A stretch of DNA of 64,000 bases from Salidesulfovibrio onnuriiensis (GCF_008001235.1 NZ_CP040751.1:1905001-1969000), one strand, 5' to 3'; counted from the stretch's first letter, positions 1 to 9,325 are shown. Notes: generated by a model not told the origin, from the letters alone. Numbers and translations: made by a program.

Positions 1-755
1 GCCAGGTACTGGAGGATGCCCAGAGTGGTCAGGCGCAGCCTGCGCGCGCCAAAGGCGAACCCGAACAGGGGCATGGACGTGGCGATGCCCGCACCGACCA
101 GGAAAAGATCTATATTGCCGGGACCGTGCAGGAAAGTGCCGTGCCCCGTGAATTGTAGATAGAGGAGATAGCCCAGGGCCAGGGGGGTGATGATGGCGGT
201 TTCCACCAGCAGGCCCGGCAGGGATTCCATGGGCGCGGTCTTGCGCATGAGCGCGTAGAGGGCGAAGGTCACGGCAATGGCCAGGGCCATCCAGGGCATG
301 TGCCCGATGCCCACGATGGAGTTGATCACCCCGGCCACGGCAAAGCAGACGGCCAGGGCCTGCATCTTGGTCATGCGTTCGCCCAGGAGCAGGAAGCCGA
401 TCAGGGCGTTCATGAGCGGGTTGATGTAGTAGCCCAGGCTGGTGGCCAGCACGTGGCCGTTGTTTACGCACCATATGTACATGAGCCAGTTGCTGCCCAG
501 CAGCAGGCTGCTGACGGTGAGCATGCCCACTGTCTTCACGGACTTGAGCGGGGCCATGGTTTCGCGCCAGCGCCCCTGGAAGGTGACCAGCAGGGCGGCG
601 AAGAGCAGGGACCAGACAATGCGGTGACAGAGGATTTCCAGGGGCGGAACCGTCTGCAATTGTTTCCAATACATGGGTAACAGGCCCCAGCCCAGAAATG
701 CGGCAAGGGCGGCCAGGAAACCAGAGGTGTTGACTGGTGTATTTTGAGTAGTCAT
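1..755 (-). CDS. rarD: RarD-type EamA/DMT permease, 3' end outside window
   Basis: The reverse strand reads from an ATG at 755 to the window edge without a stop (251 codons). The start, MTTQNTPVNTSGFLAALAAF, is followed by stretches closely matching E. coli RarD as I remember it: a GWGLLPMYWK-like first helix, EILCHRIVWS, GSNWLMYIWCVNNGH, TSLGYYINPLMN and LLGERM. Hydrophobic helices are spaced as in ten-helix drug/metabolite transporters. RarD is an inner-membrane protein of uncertain substrate, named for chloramphenicol sensitivity. No clear Shine-Dalgarno sequence precedes the ATG, so the start is only probable. The C-terminal helices lie beyond position 1. It is divergent from the RRM gene at 1077. 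Confidence 0.88.
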   Translation of the reverse strand, partial: MTTQNTPVNTSGFLAALAAFLGWGLLPMYWKQLQTVPPLEILCHRIVWSLLFAALLVTFQGRWRETMAPLKSVKTVGMLTVSSLLLGSNWLMYIWCVNNGHVLATSLGYYINPLMNALIGFLLLGERMTKMQALAVCFAVAGVINSIVGIGHMPWMALAIAVTFALYALMRKTAPMESLPGLLVETAIITPLALGYLLYLQFTGHGTFLHGPGNIDLFLVGAGIATSMPLFGFAFGARRLRLTTLGILQYL

Positions 756-1076
756 TTCAGTATGTTGTGAAAGATGAAAGTGGTAGTGTCGGCCAGAACG
801 CTACACCCGACCGCAGGCGAGGTAAAGGCAAATTTACCCTCCAAAATATTTATTTTTTGTAGATTTATGCCGATTTTTCTTGACCAAAAACCCCGGGCAA
901 GGCTACCGACGTTAGTGGAAGACCGTTTCGTTTGTTTGTCTGCGGGCTGTGGTCTTCCCGGTTCATGCCGAGTTCGCGGGCAGATTTCGTCGGGTTTCTT
1001 GATCGGTTTTACGGGAGATGTGTAGGTTCACTTCCAACCGGAACGATTTAGGCCTGATTGTTTCAAGGAGTTTATT
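756..1076. other. Divergent intergenic region, rarD / RRM gene
   Basis: About 320 bases without a gene. The part from 840 to 880 is T/A-rich and should contain promoters in both directions. A TTGACC-like -35 is visible near 879-884, but no good -10 lies at the right distance. The RRM gene would have a long 5' leader, which is common for cold-inducible RNA-binding protein genes, but no specific element can be shown. Confidence 0.4.
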
Positions 1077-1337
1077 GTGGCTAAGAACATCTATGTTGGG
1101 AATCTCCCCTGGAACGCCTCCGAGGACGAAGTACGCGGTGCTTTTGCTGCCCACGGAGAGGTCCTTTCCGTCAAACTGGTTAATGACCGTGAGACCGGTC
1201 GTCCTCGTGGATTTGGCTTTGTCGAAATGGAAGACGCCGACGCCGAAAAAGCCATTGAAGCCCTGGACGGCGAAGACTTCGGTGGTCGCCGCCTCAAGGT
1301 GAACGAGGCAAAACCGCGTCCCCAGCGCCGCTGGTAG
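1077..1337 (+). CDS. Small RRM-domain RNA-binding protein
   Basis: An 86-residue protein that is almost entirely one RNA recognition motif. RNP2 is IYVGNLPW (residues 5-12) and RNP1 is RGFGFVEM (about 44-51), both with the aromatic residues that stack on RNA bases. A short basic tail, KPRPQRRW, follows. The start is GTG at 1077, chosen because AAGGAG sits at 1065-1070. Bacterial single-RRM proteins of this kind bind single-stranded RNA and are often cold-induced; the RNA target here is unknown. It is monocistronic, closed by the terminator at 1348. Confidence 0.93.
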   Translation: MAKNIYVGNLPWNASEDEVRGAFAAHGEVLSVKLVNDRETGRPRGFGFVEMEDADAEKAIEALDGEDFGGRRLKVNEAKPRPQRRW

Positions 1338-1347
1338 ACGAAATGAA

Positions 1348-1378
1348 CCCCCGGTTTTCGGACCGGGGGCTTTTTTTT
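1348..1378 (+). terminator. Rho-independent terminator of the RRM gene
   Basis: CCCCCGG (1348-1354) pairs with CCGGGGG (1363-1369) around an 8-base loop. C1370 and eight T residues (1371-1378) follow. It lies 10 bases after the stop codon. Confidence 0.93.
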
Positions 1379-1383
1379 GCCTT

Positions 1384-4302
1384 TTACATGGGCTTGATAG
1401 GGATATCGAAGATGAAGTCGCTGCCCTTGCCCGGGAGGGATTCCACCCATATTTCCCCGCCGTAGCGGTTGATCAGCTCCCTGCAGATGGCCAGGCCCAG
1501 CCCGGTTCCTTCCTTTGCCCCGCTCAGGGTGTCGCCATGGCGCCGTTTCTGGAATTTTTCGAAGATCCGCTTCTGGTCCTTTTCCGGTATGCCGATGCCC
1601 GTATCCGAGACAATGAAGCGGATCACCCCGCCTTTTTGCTTGACCGTGATGCGCACCTCTCCCTTTTCCGTGAACTTGTGGGCGTTGTGCAGCAGGTTGA
1701 TAAGCACCTGCTGCATGCGGTCCGGGTCCACGTAGATTTCCGGCAGGCCATCGGCCACGTCCAGGCTGAAGTGCACGGATGCGTCCTCCGCGAACTGGCC
1801 CATGACCGAATCATGGGCGGCCCTGGCAACTGCGCCCGGGGCGATCCACTCGTCGTTCCATTCCATGCGCCCGGATTCGATGCGGTTGAGGTCCAGGAAG
1901 TCGTTGATGAGCCTGGTGAGCCGTTCCCCCTCGCTTTTCACGATTTTCAGGTTCTGCCTGATGCGCTGGGCCTGCTTGCCGAAGGCCGGGTTTTCCTCGT
2001 CGCGGGGCGCGAAGTAGCGCTCGAAGTCCTTGAGGGTCAGCTTGGCGAAGCCCCGGATGGAGGTCAGCGGCGTGCGCAGCTCATGGGAGATGGAGGAGAT
2101 GAGCCCCGACTTGAGCTTGTCCAGTTCCTTGAGCCGTTCGTTGGCCTCCTCCAGCTGCTTGGCCTTGTCCATGAGCTGCTTGGTGCGCTCCAGGACCATG
2201 GATTCGAGTTGTTCGTTGAGCCGGAACAGCTCCTCCTCGGTGCCCTTTTTCTCGATGGCCAGGGCCACCTGCTCGGAAACTGCGGTCATGAGCTTGATGT
2301 CCGCGTCCGAATAGTGGTCCTTGTCCGTATAGTGCTGCACGGCCATGGCTCCGATGGCCCGGCCCTTGATCGACAGCGGGACCCCCAGCCAGACTGCGGA
2401 CGGCGTGCCCAGGATCTGAAGCTTCTGCTGGGCCTCCAGCCGTTCGGATTCCTCGCGGGTGATGAACAGCGGCTTGTTGGAGCGCACCACCTCCAGGGTC
2501 AGGCAGGGGCCCTTGATCTCGTCGAACTCTATGTCGTCGAAATCCGTGAAATAGGCGTCCACCTCGTCGCGGTGGTAGGGAAACAGGAGCTTCTTGTTCT
2601 CTTCGTCCGTCAGGGCGATGAAGAAGTTGGTGGCGTCGATGGCCTTGTTCAGGATGCCGTGGATGGTGGCGTAGAGCTCCTGCAGGTCCGAGGTGGTGCT
2701 GATGGCGTTGGATATCTCGTAAAGCACCTGGGTGGTGCGCTGGTTGGTCTTGCGCTCGGTGATGTCTTCGACAAATCCTTCATAATAAAGGAAATGCCCT
2801 TTGTCGTCGTAGACCATGCGCGAGGATTCGGAAACCCAGATCTTTGAGCCGTCCCTTTTTTTCAGCTGCACCTCGTAGTTGTGGATGCGGCCGTGTTTTT
2901 TCATGATTTCGGCCGTGGTCTCGCGGTCCTTGGGATTCACATAGAGCTGGGTCCTGATGTCCGTGACCTCGTCGATCATGGCCTGGGGACTGTCATACCC
3001 GAAGAGCGCGGCATAGGAATGGTTCATGGTCAGGAACCGGCCTTCGGGCGTGCTCTGGTAGACCCCTTCGAGGGCGTTTTCGAAAAGCGCCCGGTAGCGT
3101 TCCTCGGCCTGCTTGCGCAGGGTGATGTCGCGAACGGCGGTCACCCGTGTGGTCTTGCCGCGGAAGGAAAAGGTCTTGCCCTGGAATTCCACCGGGAAGG
3201 TTGTCCCGTTCTTTCGGATGCCCACCACCTCGTAAGGGGCCTCGTAGCCCATCTTGATGTGGTTGCGGATTATTTCCTTGTAATCCGCGGTGACGAAATC
3301 CGGGATGTAGCTGCCGGTAAATTCGCTGTGGCTGGCGCCGAACATTTCGCAGGCCGCATGGTTGGCGGCCAGGATCACTCCCTTTTCGGAGATGAGGATG
3401 CCCTCGAAGGTGGCCCTGGAAAGGGCGTTGTGCAGTTCCTCGCTTTCCTTGAGCGCCTGCTCCCCATACTTGCGGGCCGTGATGTCCGTGTGGGTTCCCG
3501 AGACCCGGTATGGCTTGCCCTCCTTGTTCTTGAGACAGCCGCCCCGGGAGAGGATCCAGCGCCAGCTTCCGTTCTTGTGCCGCATGCGGAATTCGGACTG
3601 GAACGGTTCGCCGGTTTCCAGGCAGTGGTTCAGGTTCATGACCGCCTGGTCCGCATCGTCGGGGTGTAGGCTGTCCAGCCAGCTTTGGTTCAGGTTGGGG
3701 AATTCATTACCTTCGTACCCCAGCATTTCCTTGTAGCGGGGGGAGTAATAGACCTCGTCCGACTCGATGTCCCAGTCCCAGATGCCGTCGTTGGCTCCCT
3801 GCACCACCAGGGAATAGCGTTCCTCGCTCTTGCGCAGCGCCTCCTGGATCTCCTTCATCTCGGTGATGTCCACCATGCAGCCGCGCGTGCCCACGATTTT
3901 TCCGCCGCGCTTGAGCACCTGCGGGTAGGTTTTGACGTAGAACATGGTGCCATCGCCCTTGACGGCCTTGAGGGTGCGCCCGGGGACGCGCTCACCGCGC
4001 TGCACCTTGTTGAAACGTTCGAAGGTGACTTCGATGTCGTCCGGGTGGATGAACTCCGTGACCTTCTTGTTTCGCCAGTTGTCGTTGGGCTTGGTGCCGA
4101 ACAGGGCGTGGCACTCGTTGTTGACGTTGGTCAGCACTCCGTCCGGGTCGGTTTCGTAGGCCGCGATGGGCAGGTCCCTGAGCACATCCCATTCCTTGTC
4201 CAAACAGGCGGACAGCATCTTTTCCAGGTCCGCGACCTGTGCGTGCTTTTTTGTGAGCTCTTCAACGAGCTCCTGTTTGGTCTTCTTGCTCTGGCTGGTC
4301 AT
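1384..4302 (-). CDS. Cytoplasmic PAS-PAS-PAS-PAS-GAF sensor histidine kinase
   Basis: 972 residues with no signal peptide or membrane helix, so a soluble sensor. A coiled coil (1-45) is followed by four PAS/PAC units at about 40-150, 155-280, 285-400 and 400-520; the DITERK-type linkers at their ends are clear. Then come a GAF domain (about 525-685) and a coiled coil (690-730). In the HisKA domain the phospho-acceptor is His740 in SISHELRTPL. The HATPase_c domain carries the N box LLHNAHKF, G1 DTGIGI and G2 GTGLGL. There is no receiver domain and no neighbouring response regulator, so it is an orphan kinase. The input is unknown; PAS and GAF could bind haem, flavin or small molecules, but no ligand residue can be assigned by eye. 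Confidence 0.93.
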   Translation of the reverse strand: MTSQSKKTKQELVEELTKKHAQVADLEKMLSACLDKEWDVLRDLPIAAYETDPDGVLTNVNNECHALFGTKPNDNWRNKKVTEFIHPDDIEVTFERFNKVQRGERVPGRTLKAVKGDGTMFYVKTYPQVLKRGGKIVGTRGCMVDITEMKEIQEALRKSEERYSLVVQGANDGIWDWDIESDEVYYSPRYKEMLGYEGNEFPNLNQSWLDSLHPDDADQAVMNLNHCLETGEPFQSEFRMRHKNGSWRWILSRGGCLKNKEGKPYRVSGTHTDITARKYGEQALKESEELHNALSRATFEGILISEKGVILAANHAACEMFGASHSEFTGSYIPDFVTADYKEIIRNHIKMGYEAPYEVVGIRKNGTTFPVEFQGKTFSFRGKTTRVTAVRDITLRKQAEERYRALFENALEGVYQSTPEGRFLTMNHSYAALFGYDSPQAMIDEVTDIRTQLYVNPKDRETTAEIMKKHGRIHNYEVQLKKRDGSKIWVSESSRMVYDDKGHFLYYEGFVEDITERKTNQRTTQVLYEISNAISTTSDLQELYATIHGILNKAIDATNFFIALTDEENKKLLFPYHRDEVDAYFTDFDDIEFDEIKGPCLTLEVVRSNKPLFITREESERLEAQQKLQILGTPSAVWLGVPLSIKGRAIGAMAVQHYTDKDHYSDADIKLMTAVSEQVALAIEKKGTEEELFRLNEQLESMVLERTKQLMDKAKQLEEANERLKELDKLKSGLISSISHELRTPLTSIRGFAKLTLKDFERYFAPRDEENPAFGKQAQRIRQNLKIVKSEGERLTRLINDFLDLNRIESGRMEWNDEWIAPGAVARAAHDSVMGQFAEDASVHFSLDVADGLPEIYVDPDRMQQVLINLLHNAHKFTEKGEVRITVKQKGGVIRFIVSDTGIGIPEKDQKRIFEKFQKRRHGDTLSGAKEGTGLGLAICRELINRYGGEIWVESLPGKGSDFIFDIPIKPM

Positions 4303-5232
4303 GTGCTGTTTCCGGTTGCAGGAGCGTACGCTTTGGAGACTATCTTAATCGGTCTGCAATATGAAGCCTGTTATTATTGTTCGGGAAGTCTGAGGCAGCG
4401 TGGGAGCAGGAAACTCCGGTTTCCCCGCCTCGCCTTTGTCTCTTTCCGTTTCTCCGGGGAGAGGCCTTGGTATCTATTTATAGAGATGGTCTTTCGGCGG
4501 TCACTCTGTTCAAGACTTCTTCTGCGGGCGGTATGGGGGCAGCGCTGCAAGTTCCTTTGGTTTTTCATCTCCTCAAAAGGCGTTTATCGACGTTTGTGGT
4601 GCTGCCTTTGCTCGGAGTTTCTCTGGGAGTGGTGGCAAATATGCTTTCGTTCAAGTGCTTTCGACGTGATATTTGTTTCATTTTTTTTGGGTTTGTTTGA
4701 GCAGTTTTGTTGTAACTGTTTTTGCCGAAACGAAGTGGAGATAAGCCGGGTGGATGTGTTTTGCTTTAGGATTGTTTTGCCAGGTTTTCTTGGGGATGAG
4801 GTTTCCATGATTGAGGCTGTTCCTTGTTCATGACGTGGTGTTGAATGTGTTGGCGACAGGTCTGCCTGCCGGGATATCGAAAGTGCTGGACTTGATTTCA
4901 GGAGGCTGATGGGTGTATGAGTCGCCTGCTTTCGTTTCAATTGAGCAAAAGTTTTTCATCGATTTTTGAATCTATCGGGTGCGGAAAAATCCATTTTTAT
5001 TTTTGTTTTTTGGCGATAATGAAGACGTCGCGATGCAAAAAACTGAGGGAATGGAATTTGCCATCCATGATTATCCGATAGGGTATATTTCGAGATCTTG
5101 AAAAAAAATTGTTTTTAGTGCACAACTGTCCATCTACCGTTAGTGCCGGGAAAGGGGGAGTCGCCATTCCCCGGTGAGAGGGCCGTGCACTGCCGGAGTT
5201 CTTTGGAAACCAATCTATTTTGAGGAGGACGT
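4303..5232. other. 930-bp gene-poor region upstream of glnHPQ
   Basis: The longest stretch without a supported gene. It is visibly richer in A/T, with long T runs on the + strand (for example 4679-4700 and 4990-5012), than the GC-rich coding DNA on either side. Short open frames exist on both strands but have no family resemblance and mostly poor start signals. It must contain the promoter of the kinase at 4302 (leftward) and of glnH (rightward). Near its right end is a possible structured leader, listed separately. Confidence 0.5.
5117..5191 (+). promoter_or_regulatory. Possible structured leader RNA before glnH
   Basis: GTGCACT at 5185-5191 can pair either with AGTGCAC at 5117-5123 (7 bp) or, through its last four bases, with AGTG at 5142-5145. 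An inner stem, CCGGGAA (5146-5152) with TTCCCCGG (5167-5174), would sit inside the second pairing. Two exclusive folds are what an attenuator or riboswitch would show, but GTGCAC is self-complementary, so chance pairing is possible. It lies 40 bases before the glnH start. No known riboswitch class is recognised. Confidence 0.3.
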
Positions 5233-5982
5233 ATGAAACGCATCATTATCCTGATCGCCGCCATCGCCGTTGTTGCCATGATGATCGGCACCGCCTTTGC
5301 CGCAGACAAGCTCGTTGTCGCCACCGACACCAACTTCCCCCCGTTTGAATTCAAGGATCCCGCCACCGGCAAGCACACCGGCTTCGACGTGGAACTCTGG
5401 GACGCCATCGCCAAGGAAGTCGGTGTGGAATATGACCTTCAGCCCATGGACTTCAACGGCATCATCCCGGGCCTGCAGTCCGGCCAGATTGACGTGGGCA
5501 TCGCCGGCATGACCATCAAGCCCGAGCGCGCCAAGGTCGTTGACTTTGCCGACGGCTACTACAACGCTGGTCTGCTCATTCTGGTCAAGGCCGATAACGC
5601 TGACGTCAACAGCATCGAAGATCTCAAGGGCAAGGTCGTTTCCACCAAGCTGGGCACCACTTCCGAAGACTTCGTGAAGAAGAATGCTCAGGCCGCGGAT
5701 GTGAAGCTCTTCCCCAACAACGATTCCATGTTCATGGAACTCATGGCCGGCGGCGCTGACGCCGTCGTGTTCGACTCCCCGGTTATCGCGGACTTCATGA
5801 ACAAGGCCGGCAAGGGCCAGGTCAAGGTCGTTGGTCCCCTGTATCAGGGCCAGTCCTACGGCATTGCCTTCCCCAAGGGTTCCGGCCTGGTCGTCAAGGT
5901 CAACGCCGCCCTCAAGAAGCTGCGTGAAAACGGAACCTACCGCGACCTGTATGTGAAGTGGTTCCAGACCGAACCCAAGTAA
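5233..5982 (+). CDS. glnH: Polar amino acid (glutamine-type) ABC transporter binding protein
   Basis: 249 residues. A signal peptide (about 1-24, cut after AFA) leads into a family 3 solute-binding protein. LVVATDTNFPPFEF opens lobe 1, GFDVELWDAIAKEVG follows, and GIAGMTIKPERAKVVDFAD is the hallmark ligand region with the Arg that binds the amino acid carboxylate. The start is ATG at 5233 behind GAGGAGGA (5221-5228). It is the first gene of glnHPQ, which makes glutamine or another polar amino acid the likely cargo. The exact ligand cannot be read from sequence. Confidence 0.93.
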   Translation: MKRIIILIAAIAVVAMMIGTAFAADKLVVATDTNFPPFEFKDPATGKHTGFDVELWDAIAKEVGVEYDLQPMDFNGIIPGLQSGQIDVGIAGMTIKPERAKVVDFADGYYNAGLLILVKADNADVNSIEDLKGKVVSTKLGTTSEDFVKKNAQAADVKLFPNNDSMFMELMAGGADAVVFDSPVIADFMNKAGKGQVKVVGPLYQGQSYGIAFPKGSGLVVKVNAALKKLRENGTYRDLYVKWFQTEPK

Positions 5983-6008
5983 CCGGCAATAATTATTACA
6001 CTTCAGTG

Positions 6009-6033
6009 GAAGGGCGGCATTGTGCCGCCCTTC
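6009..6033 (+). promoter_or_regulatory. Intercistronic hairpin between glnH and glnP
   Basis: GAAGGGCGGCA (6009-6019) and TGCCGCCCTTC (6023-6033) form a perfect 11-bp stem with a 3-base loop. No T tract follows. Such stems commonly stabilise the upstream message or partly terminate, giving more binding protein than permease. Confidence 0.75.
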
Positions 6034-6058
6034 GTCGTTACGAATTTCGCGAGGAAAT

Positions 6059-6724
6059 ATGGCTTTCAACTTTGAACCCTCCGTGGTTGTCGAAACGTTG
6101 CCGCTGCTCATGCGCGGCCTGGAAATGACGGTCGTCATTACCATCGGCGGATTGTTTTTCGGTTTTGTTCTCGGGTCCGTCACCGGTCTCATGAAGCTTT
6201 CGCACAATTTTTTCGCGCGTAAACTTGCCGGTATATATATTGAATCCATCCGTGGGACACCCATGATCGTGCAGGCCTTGTTCCTGTATTTCGGCGTCCC
6301 CATGGCCTTGGGGATGCGCATTCCCCCCGTTGTGGCCGGGATCATTGTCATTGCCGTCAACAGCGGGGCCTACATAGCCGAAATCGTGCGCGGGGCCGTG
6401 CAGTCCATCAACCCCGGGCAGATGGAGGCCGGAAGGTCCATCGGCCTGACCAGCGGTCAGGCCATGCGCTATGTCATCTGGCCCCAGGCCTTCAAGCGCA
6501 TGATTCCGCCTCTGGGAAACCAGTTCATCATCAGCCTCAAGGATACGTCGCTGCTGACGGTTATCGGCGTGGGCGAACTGACCCGCACCGGGCAGGAAAT
6601 TGTGGCGGTGAACTTCCGGGCCTTCGAGGTTTATATCGCTGTGGCCATCGTTTATCTGGTCATGACCTTGAGCATTGCCAAGGGGCTCCGTGTTCTTGAA
6701 AAACGCCTTCAGATTGTGAAATAG
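6059..6724 (+). CDS. glnP: Polar amino acid ABC transporter permease
   Basis: 221 residues from ATG at 6059, which has GAGG at 6051-6054. A longer open frame starting at 6020 would begin inside the hairpin and is not used. Hydrophobic helices and the coupling-helix (EAA) motif are clear: [20 protein letters not shown] matches the HisM/GlnP consensus EAARALGMS...[27 protein letters not shown] is typical of the family N-terminal half. It forms the membrane channel with GlnQ as ATPase and GlnH as the periplasmic receptor. Confidence 0.93.
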   Translation: MAFNFEPSVVVETLPLLMRGLEMTVVITIGGLFFGFVLGSVTGLMKLSHNFFARKLAGIYIESIRGTPMIVQALFLYFGVPMALGMRIPPVVAGIIVIAVNSGAYIAEIVRGAVQSINPGQMEAGRSIGLTSGQAMRYVIWPQAFKRMIPPLGNQFIISLKDTSLLTVIGVGELTRTGQEIVAVNFRAFEVYIAVAIVYLVMTLSIAKGLRVLEKRLQIVK

Positions 6725-6735
6725 GGGGAACCGAA

Positions 6736-7467
6736 ATGATCAGAATTGAGAAATTGCACAAGAGTTTCGGCGACCTCAAGGTGCTCAAGGGCGTTGACCT
6801 GCACGTGAAAGCTGGCGAAGTGGTGGTCATTTTGGGGCCTTCCGGGTCCGGGAAGTCCACGGTCCTGCGCTGTATCAACAAGCTGGAAGAGCCCACTGCC
6901 GGGCGCATTCTGGTGGACGGCGACGACATCATGGATTCCAAGACCGACATCAACTACGTGCGCAGCGAGGCCACCATGGTCTTTCAGCAGTTCAACCTTT
7001 TCCCGCACATGACCGTGCTGCAGAACGTGACGCTGGGCCCCATCAAGGTGCGCAAGTGGAAAAAGGCCGATGCGGACCGGCTCGGGCTGGAGCTGCTGGC
7101 CAAGGTGGGGCTCAAGGACAAGGCCCACAATTACCCGGAGCAGCTTTCGGGCGGCCAGAAGCAGCGTGTGGCCATTGCCCGTTCCCTGGCGCTCAAGCCC
7201 AAGGTCATTCTCTTTGACGAACCCACCTCCGCCCTGGACCCGGAACTGGTCGGCGAGGTGCTGGAAGTCATGAAGCAATTGGCCCGCGAAGGCATGACCA
7301 TGGTCGTGGTCACGCATGAGATGGGCTTTGCCAAGGAAGTGGCCGACAGGGTCATCTTCATCGACGAGGGCGTGGTGCAGGTGGACAAGGATCCGCAAGA
7401 GTTCTTTGCCAACCCCGACCATCCCCGGCTCAAGGATTTTCTGGGCAAGGTCGTCTCGCACATCTAG
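6736..7467 (+). CDS. glnQ: Polar amino acid ABC transporter ATPase
   Basis: 243 residues, the usual length for GlnQ/HisP. Walker A is GPSGSGKST (about 34-42), the Q-loop is [12 protein letters not shown], the signature is [17 protein letters not shown], Walker B is [14 protein letters not shown] and the switch His is in [16 protein letters not shown]. It starts 11 bases after glnP ends and is the last gene before a strong terminator. It powers the GlnP channel. Confidence 0.95.
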   Translation: MIRIEKLHKSFGDLKVLKGVDLHVKAGEVVVILGPSGSGKSTVLRCINKLEEPTAGRILVDGDDIMDSKTDINYVRSEATMVFQQFNLFPHMTVLQNVTLGPIKVRKWKKADADRLGLELLAKVGLKDKAHNYPEQLSGGQKQRVAIARSLALKPKVILFDEPTSALDPELVGEVLEVMKQLAREGMTMVVVTHEMGFAKEVADRVIFIDEGVVQVDKDPQEFFANPDHPRLKDFLGKVVSHI

Positions 7468-7491
7468 CGCAATCCGGACCTGTCTGGAGAG

Positions 7492-7516
7492 AACCCCGCT
7501 TCGGCGGGGTTTTTTA
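7492..7516 (+). terminator. Rho-independent terminator of glnHPQ
   Basis: AACCCCGC and GCGGGGTT close a TTCG tetraloop (stem 7492-7511), followed by a T run to about 7516. Confidence 0.93.
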
Positions 7517-7591
7517 TTTCTATAATACATGCGGCCTGAAAAAAGGCGTAGGTATGGGGAAGATGGGAAATCTAGAACTCCGGGGGAGACC

Positions 7592-9277
7592 ATGTTGAGA
7601 AAATTATCCATCAACGCCCGCATGTTGCTGCTGACAGGGATCATGGCTCTGTTCACCTTTGCCTGCCTGTATGTCTTTACCCAGGGCGTCAGCTCCGTGG
7701 GGCGTATCGGAATCGACAGTTCCGTGGACGCCATGCTCAACGGGGAAAAGCGCAAGCTGCAAGTGGGGACGCACACCATTGCGGTGAGCCTTGGTGCGGC
7801 CATCGAAGGGAAATCGCCCGCCGAGCAGGTGGATATCATCCGCCGGCTGGTGGATGACATCCGGTTCGAGGAGGACAAGTCCGGATACTATTTCGTATAC
7901 AAGGGCACCGTGAACGTGGCCTTGCCTCCCAAAAAGGAACTGCAGGACAAGGATCTCGGCAACCTTGCGGACAAGAACGGGGTCTATCTGGTGCGTGAAC
8001 TGGACAAGGTAGCCAGGGACGGAGGCGGGTTTGTCGAGTATATCTGGCCCAAGCCCGGCAAGGGCGACCAGCCCAAACTTTCCTACGCCGAACTGATCCC
8101 CGGAACCAGCATGTGGATCGGCACCGGGGTTTACCTGGATAATGTCGAGGCGGAAAAGGGACGTATCGGCGGCCTGATCGACGATGTTACCGGCAGCTAT
8201 ATCTGGGGGATCGGCATCGCGGTCATTGGCTTTTTCGTCCTTGTCATCCTGCCCCTCAGCCTGTTTATCAACACCAGCATCGTCAGGCCGCTGGACGTTG
8301 CCGTGCAGGCGGCCGAGCAGGTGGCCCGAGGCGATCTGACGCGCACGTTCAACATCCAGTATGACGACCTCCCCGGCAGGCTCAACGCCATGCTCAAGCG
8401 CATGACCGAGCAGCTTCGCGATATTGTGGGCGAGGTGCAGCAGGGCGCGACCAACGTGGCGGGAGGCAGCAGCGAGGTGAGCGAATCCTCCAACGACCTT
8501 TCCGCGGGCGCATCCTCCCAGGCATCTTCCGTGGAGGAAGTTTCCGCAGCCGTGGAGGAAATGCTGGCCAACATCGGCCAGAACACCCAGAACGCCCAGG
8601 AAACCGAAAAGATCGCCTCCATGTCCGCCAACGACGCGGAAAGCGGCGGGGACATCATGCTTGAAGCCGTGGAATCCATGAAGGAGATTGCGGAAAAGAT
8701 CGGTATTATCGAGGAAATTGCGCGCCAGACCAACCTGCTGGCTCTCAACGCGGCCATTGAGGCGGCCCGTGCGGGCGAGGCGGGCAAGGGGTTTGCCGTT
8801 GTCGCTGCCGAGGTCCGCAAGCTGGCGGAACGCTCCGGCACGGCCGCCGCCGAGATCAGCGAGCTTTCCACCCAGACCCTGGGCAAGGCGGACAAGGCCG
8901 GGGAAGTGCTCAAGAAGATGGTCCCGGACATCAAGAAGACCGCCGAGCTGGTTCAGGAGATCGCCACGGCGAGCATCGAACAGAACACTGGAGCCGAGGA
9001 GATCAACAAGGCCATCCAGCAGTTGGATCGGGTCATTCAGCAGAATGCCGCGGCTTCCGAGGAACTGGCGTCCACGTCCCAGGAATTGACGGGACAGGCC
9101 ACGCAGCTCACCGATATCATGAACTTCTTCAATACCGGCCAGACCAGGGAGCGGCGCGTCGCCGCAACGAAGCGTCTCAAAGGGAAGACACCGCCCGCAC
9201 TGCCGCAGCGGCAACCCCAGGAAGTGGAATCCGGGGGCGTGGACCTGGGCATGGACGAGGACTTCGAGCGTTTCTAG
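7592..9277 (+). CDS. Methyl-accepting chemotaxis protein with Cache sensor
   Basis: 561 residues from ATG at 7592, chosen because GGGGGAG lies at 7582-7588; the open frame extends further upstream without such a signal. TM1 (about 10-30) is followed by a periplasmic single-Cache domain (about 35-200; [14 protein letters not shown] and [13 protein letters not shown] are typical). TM2 (205-230), HAMP (230-285) and a signalling domain with the hairpin tip [20 protein letters not shown] come next. The C-terminal end, MDEDFERF, carries DFERF, which fits the loose aromatic-x-x-aromatic pattern of CheR/CheB tether pentapeptides. No chemotaxis kinase genes are nearby. The ligand is unknown; Cache domains often bind small carboxylates or amino acids. 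Confidence 0.93.
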   Translation: MLRKLSINARMLLLTGIMALFTFACLYVFTQGVSSVGRIGIDSSVDAMLNGEKRKLQVGTHTIAVSLGAAIEGKSPAEQVDIIRRLVDDIRFEEDKSGYYFVYKGTVNVALPPKKELQDKDLGNLADKNGVYLVRELDKVARDGGGFVEYIWPKPGKGDQPKLSYAELIPGTSMWIGTGVYLDNVEAEKGRIGGLIDDVTGSYIWGIGIAVIGFFVLVILPLSLFINTSIVRPLDVAVQAAEQVARGDLTRTFNIQYDDLPGRLNAMLKRMTEQLRDIVGEVQQGATNVAGGSSEVSESSNDLSAGASSQASSVEEVSAAVEEMLANIGQNTQNAQETEKIASMSANDAESGGDIMLEAVESMKEIAEKIGIIEEIARQTNLLALNAAIEAARAGEAGKGFAVVAAEVRKLAERSGTAAAEISELSTQTLGKADKAGEVLKKMVPDIKKTAELVQEIATASIEQNTGAEEINKAIQQLDRVIQQNAAASEELASTSQELTGQATQLTDIMNFFNTGQTRERRVAATKRLKGKTPPALPQRQPQEVESGGVDLGMDEDFERF

Positions 9278-9301
9278 GTTTTCATGGATAAAGGAAGGAA
9301 G

Positions 9302-9325
9302 AGGCCCGCGTGAGCGGGCCTTTTT
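9302..9325 (+). terminator. Terminator after the chemoreceptor gene
   Basis: AGGCCCGC (9302-9309) and GCGGGCCT (9314-9321) enclose a GTGA loop, followed by Ts. It ends at the stop codon of the convergent gene at 9325. Confidence 0.88.

Noticed and set aside
1537..2847. 436-aa open frame opposite the sensor kinase
   Set aside because: Shadow frame of the kinase; amino acid composition (Val, Leu, Gly, His, Asp rich) is that of antisense high-GC DNA.
4377..4940. Open frames of 107 aa (+, 4377-4700) and 118 aa (-, 4584-4940)
   Set aside because: No ribosome site, no family resemblance, unusual composition in an AT-rich spacer.
4917..5081. 54-aa frame with AGGAGG 11 bases before its ATG
   Set aside because: Spacing is too long, the sequence has no recognisable feature, and it lies in the glnH upstream region.
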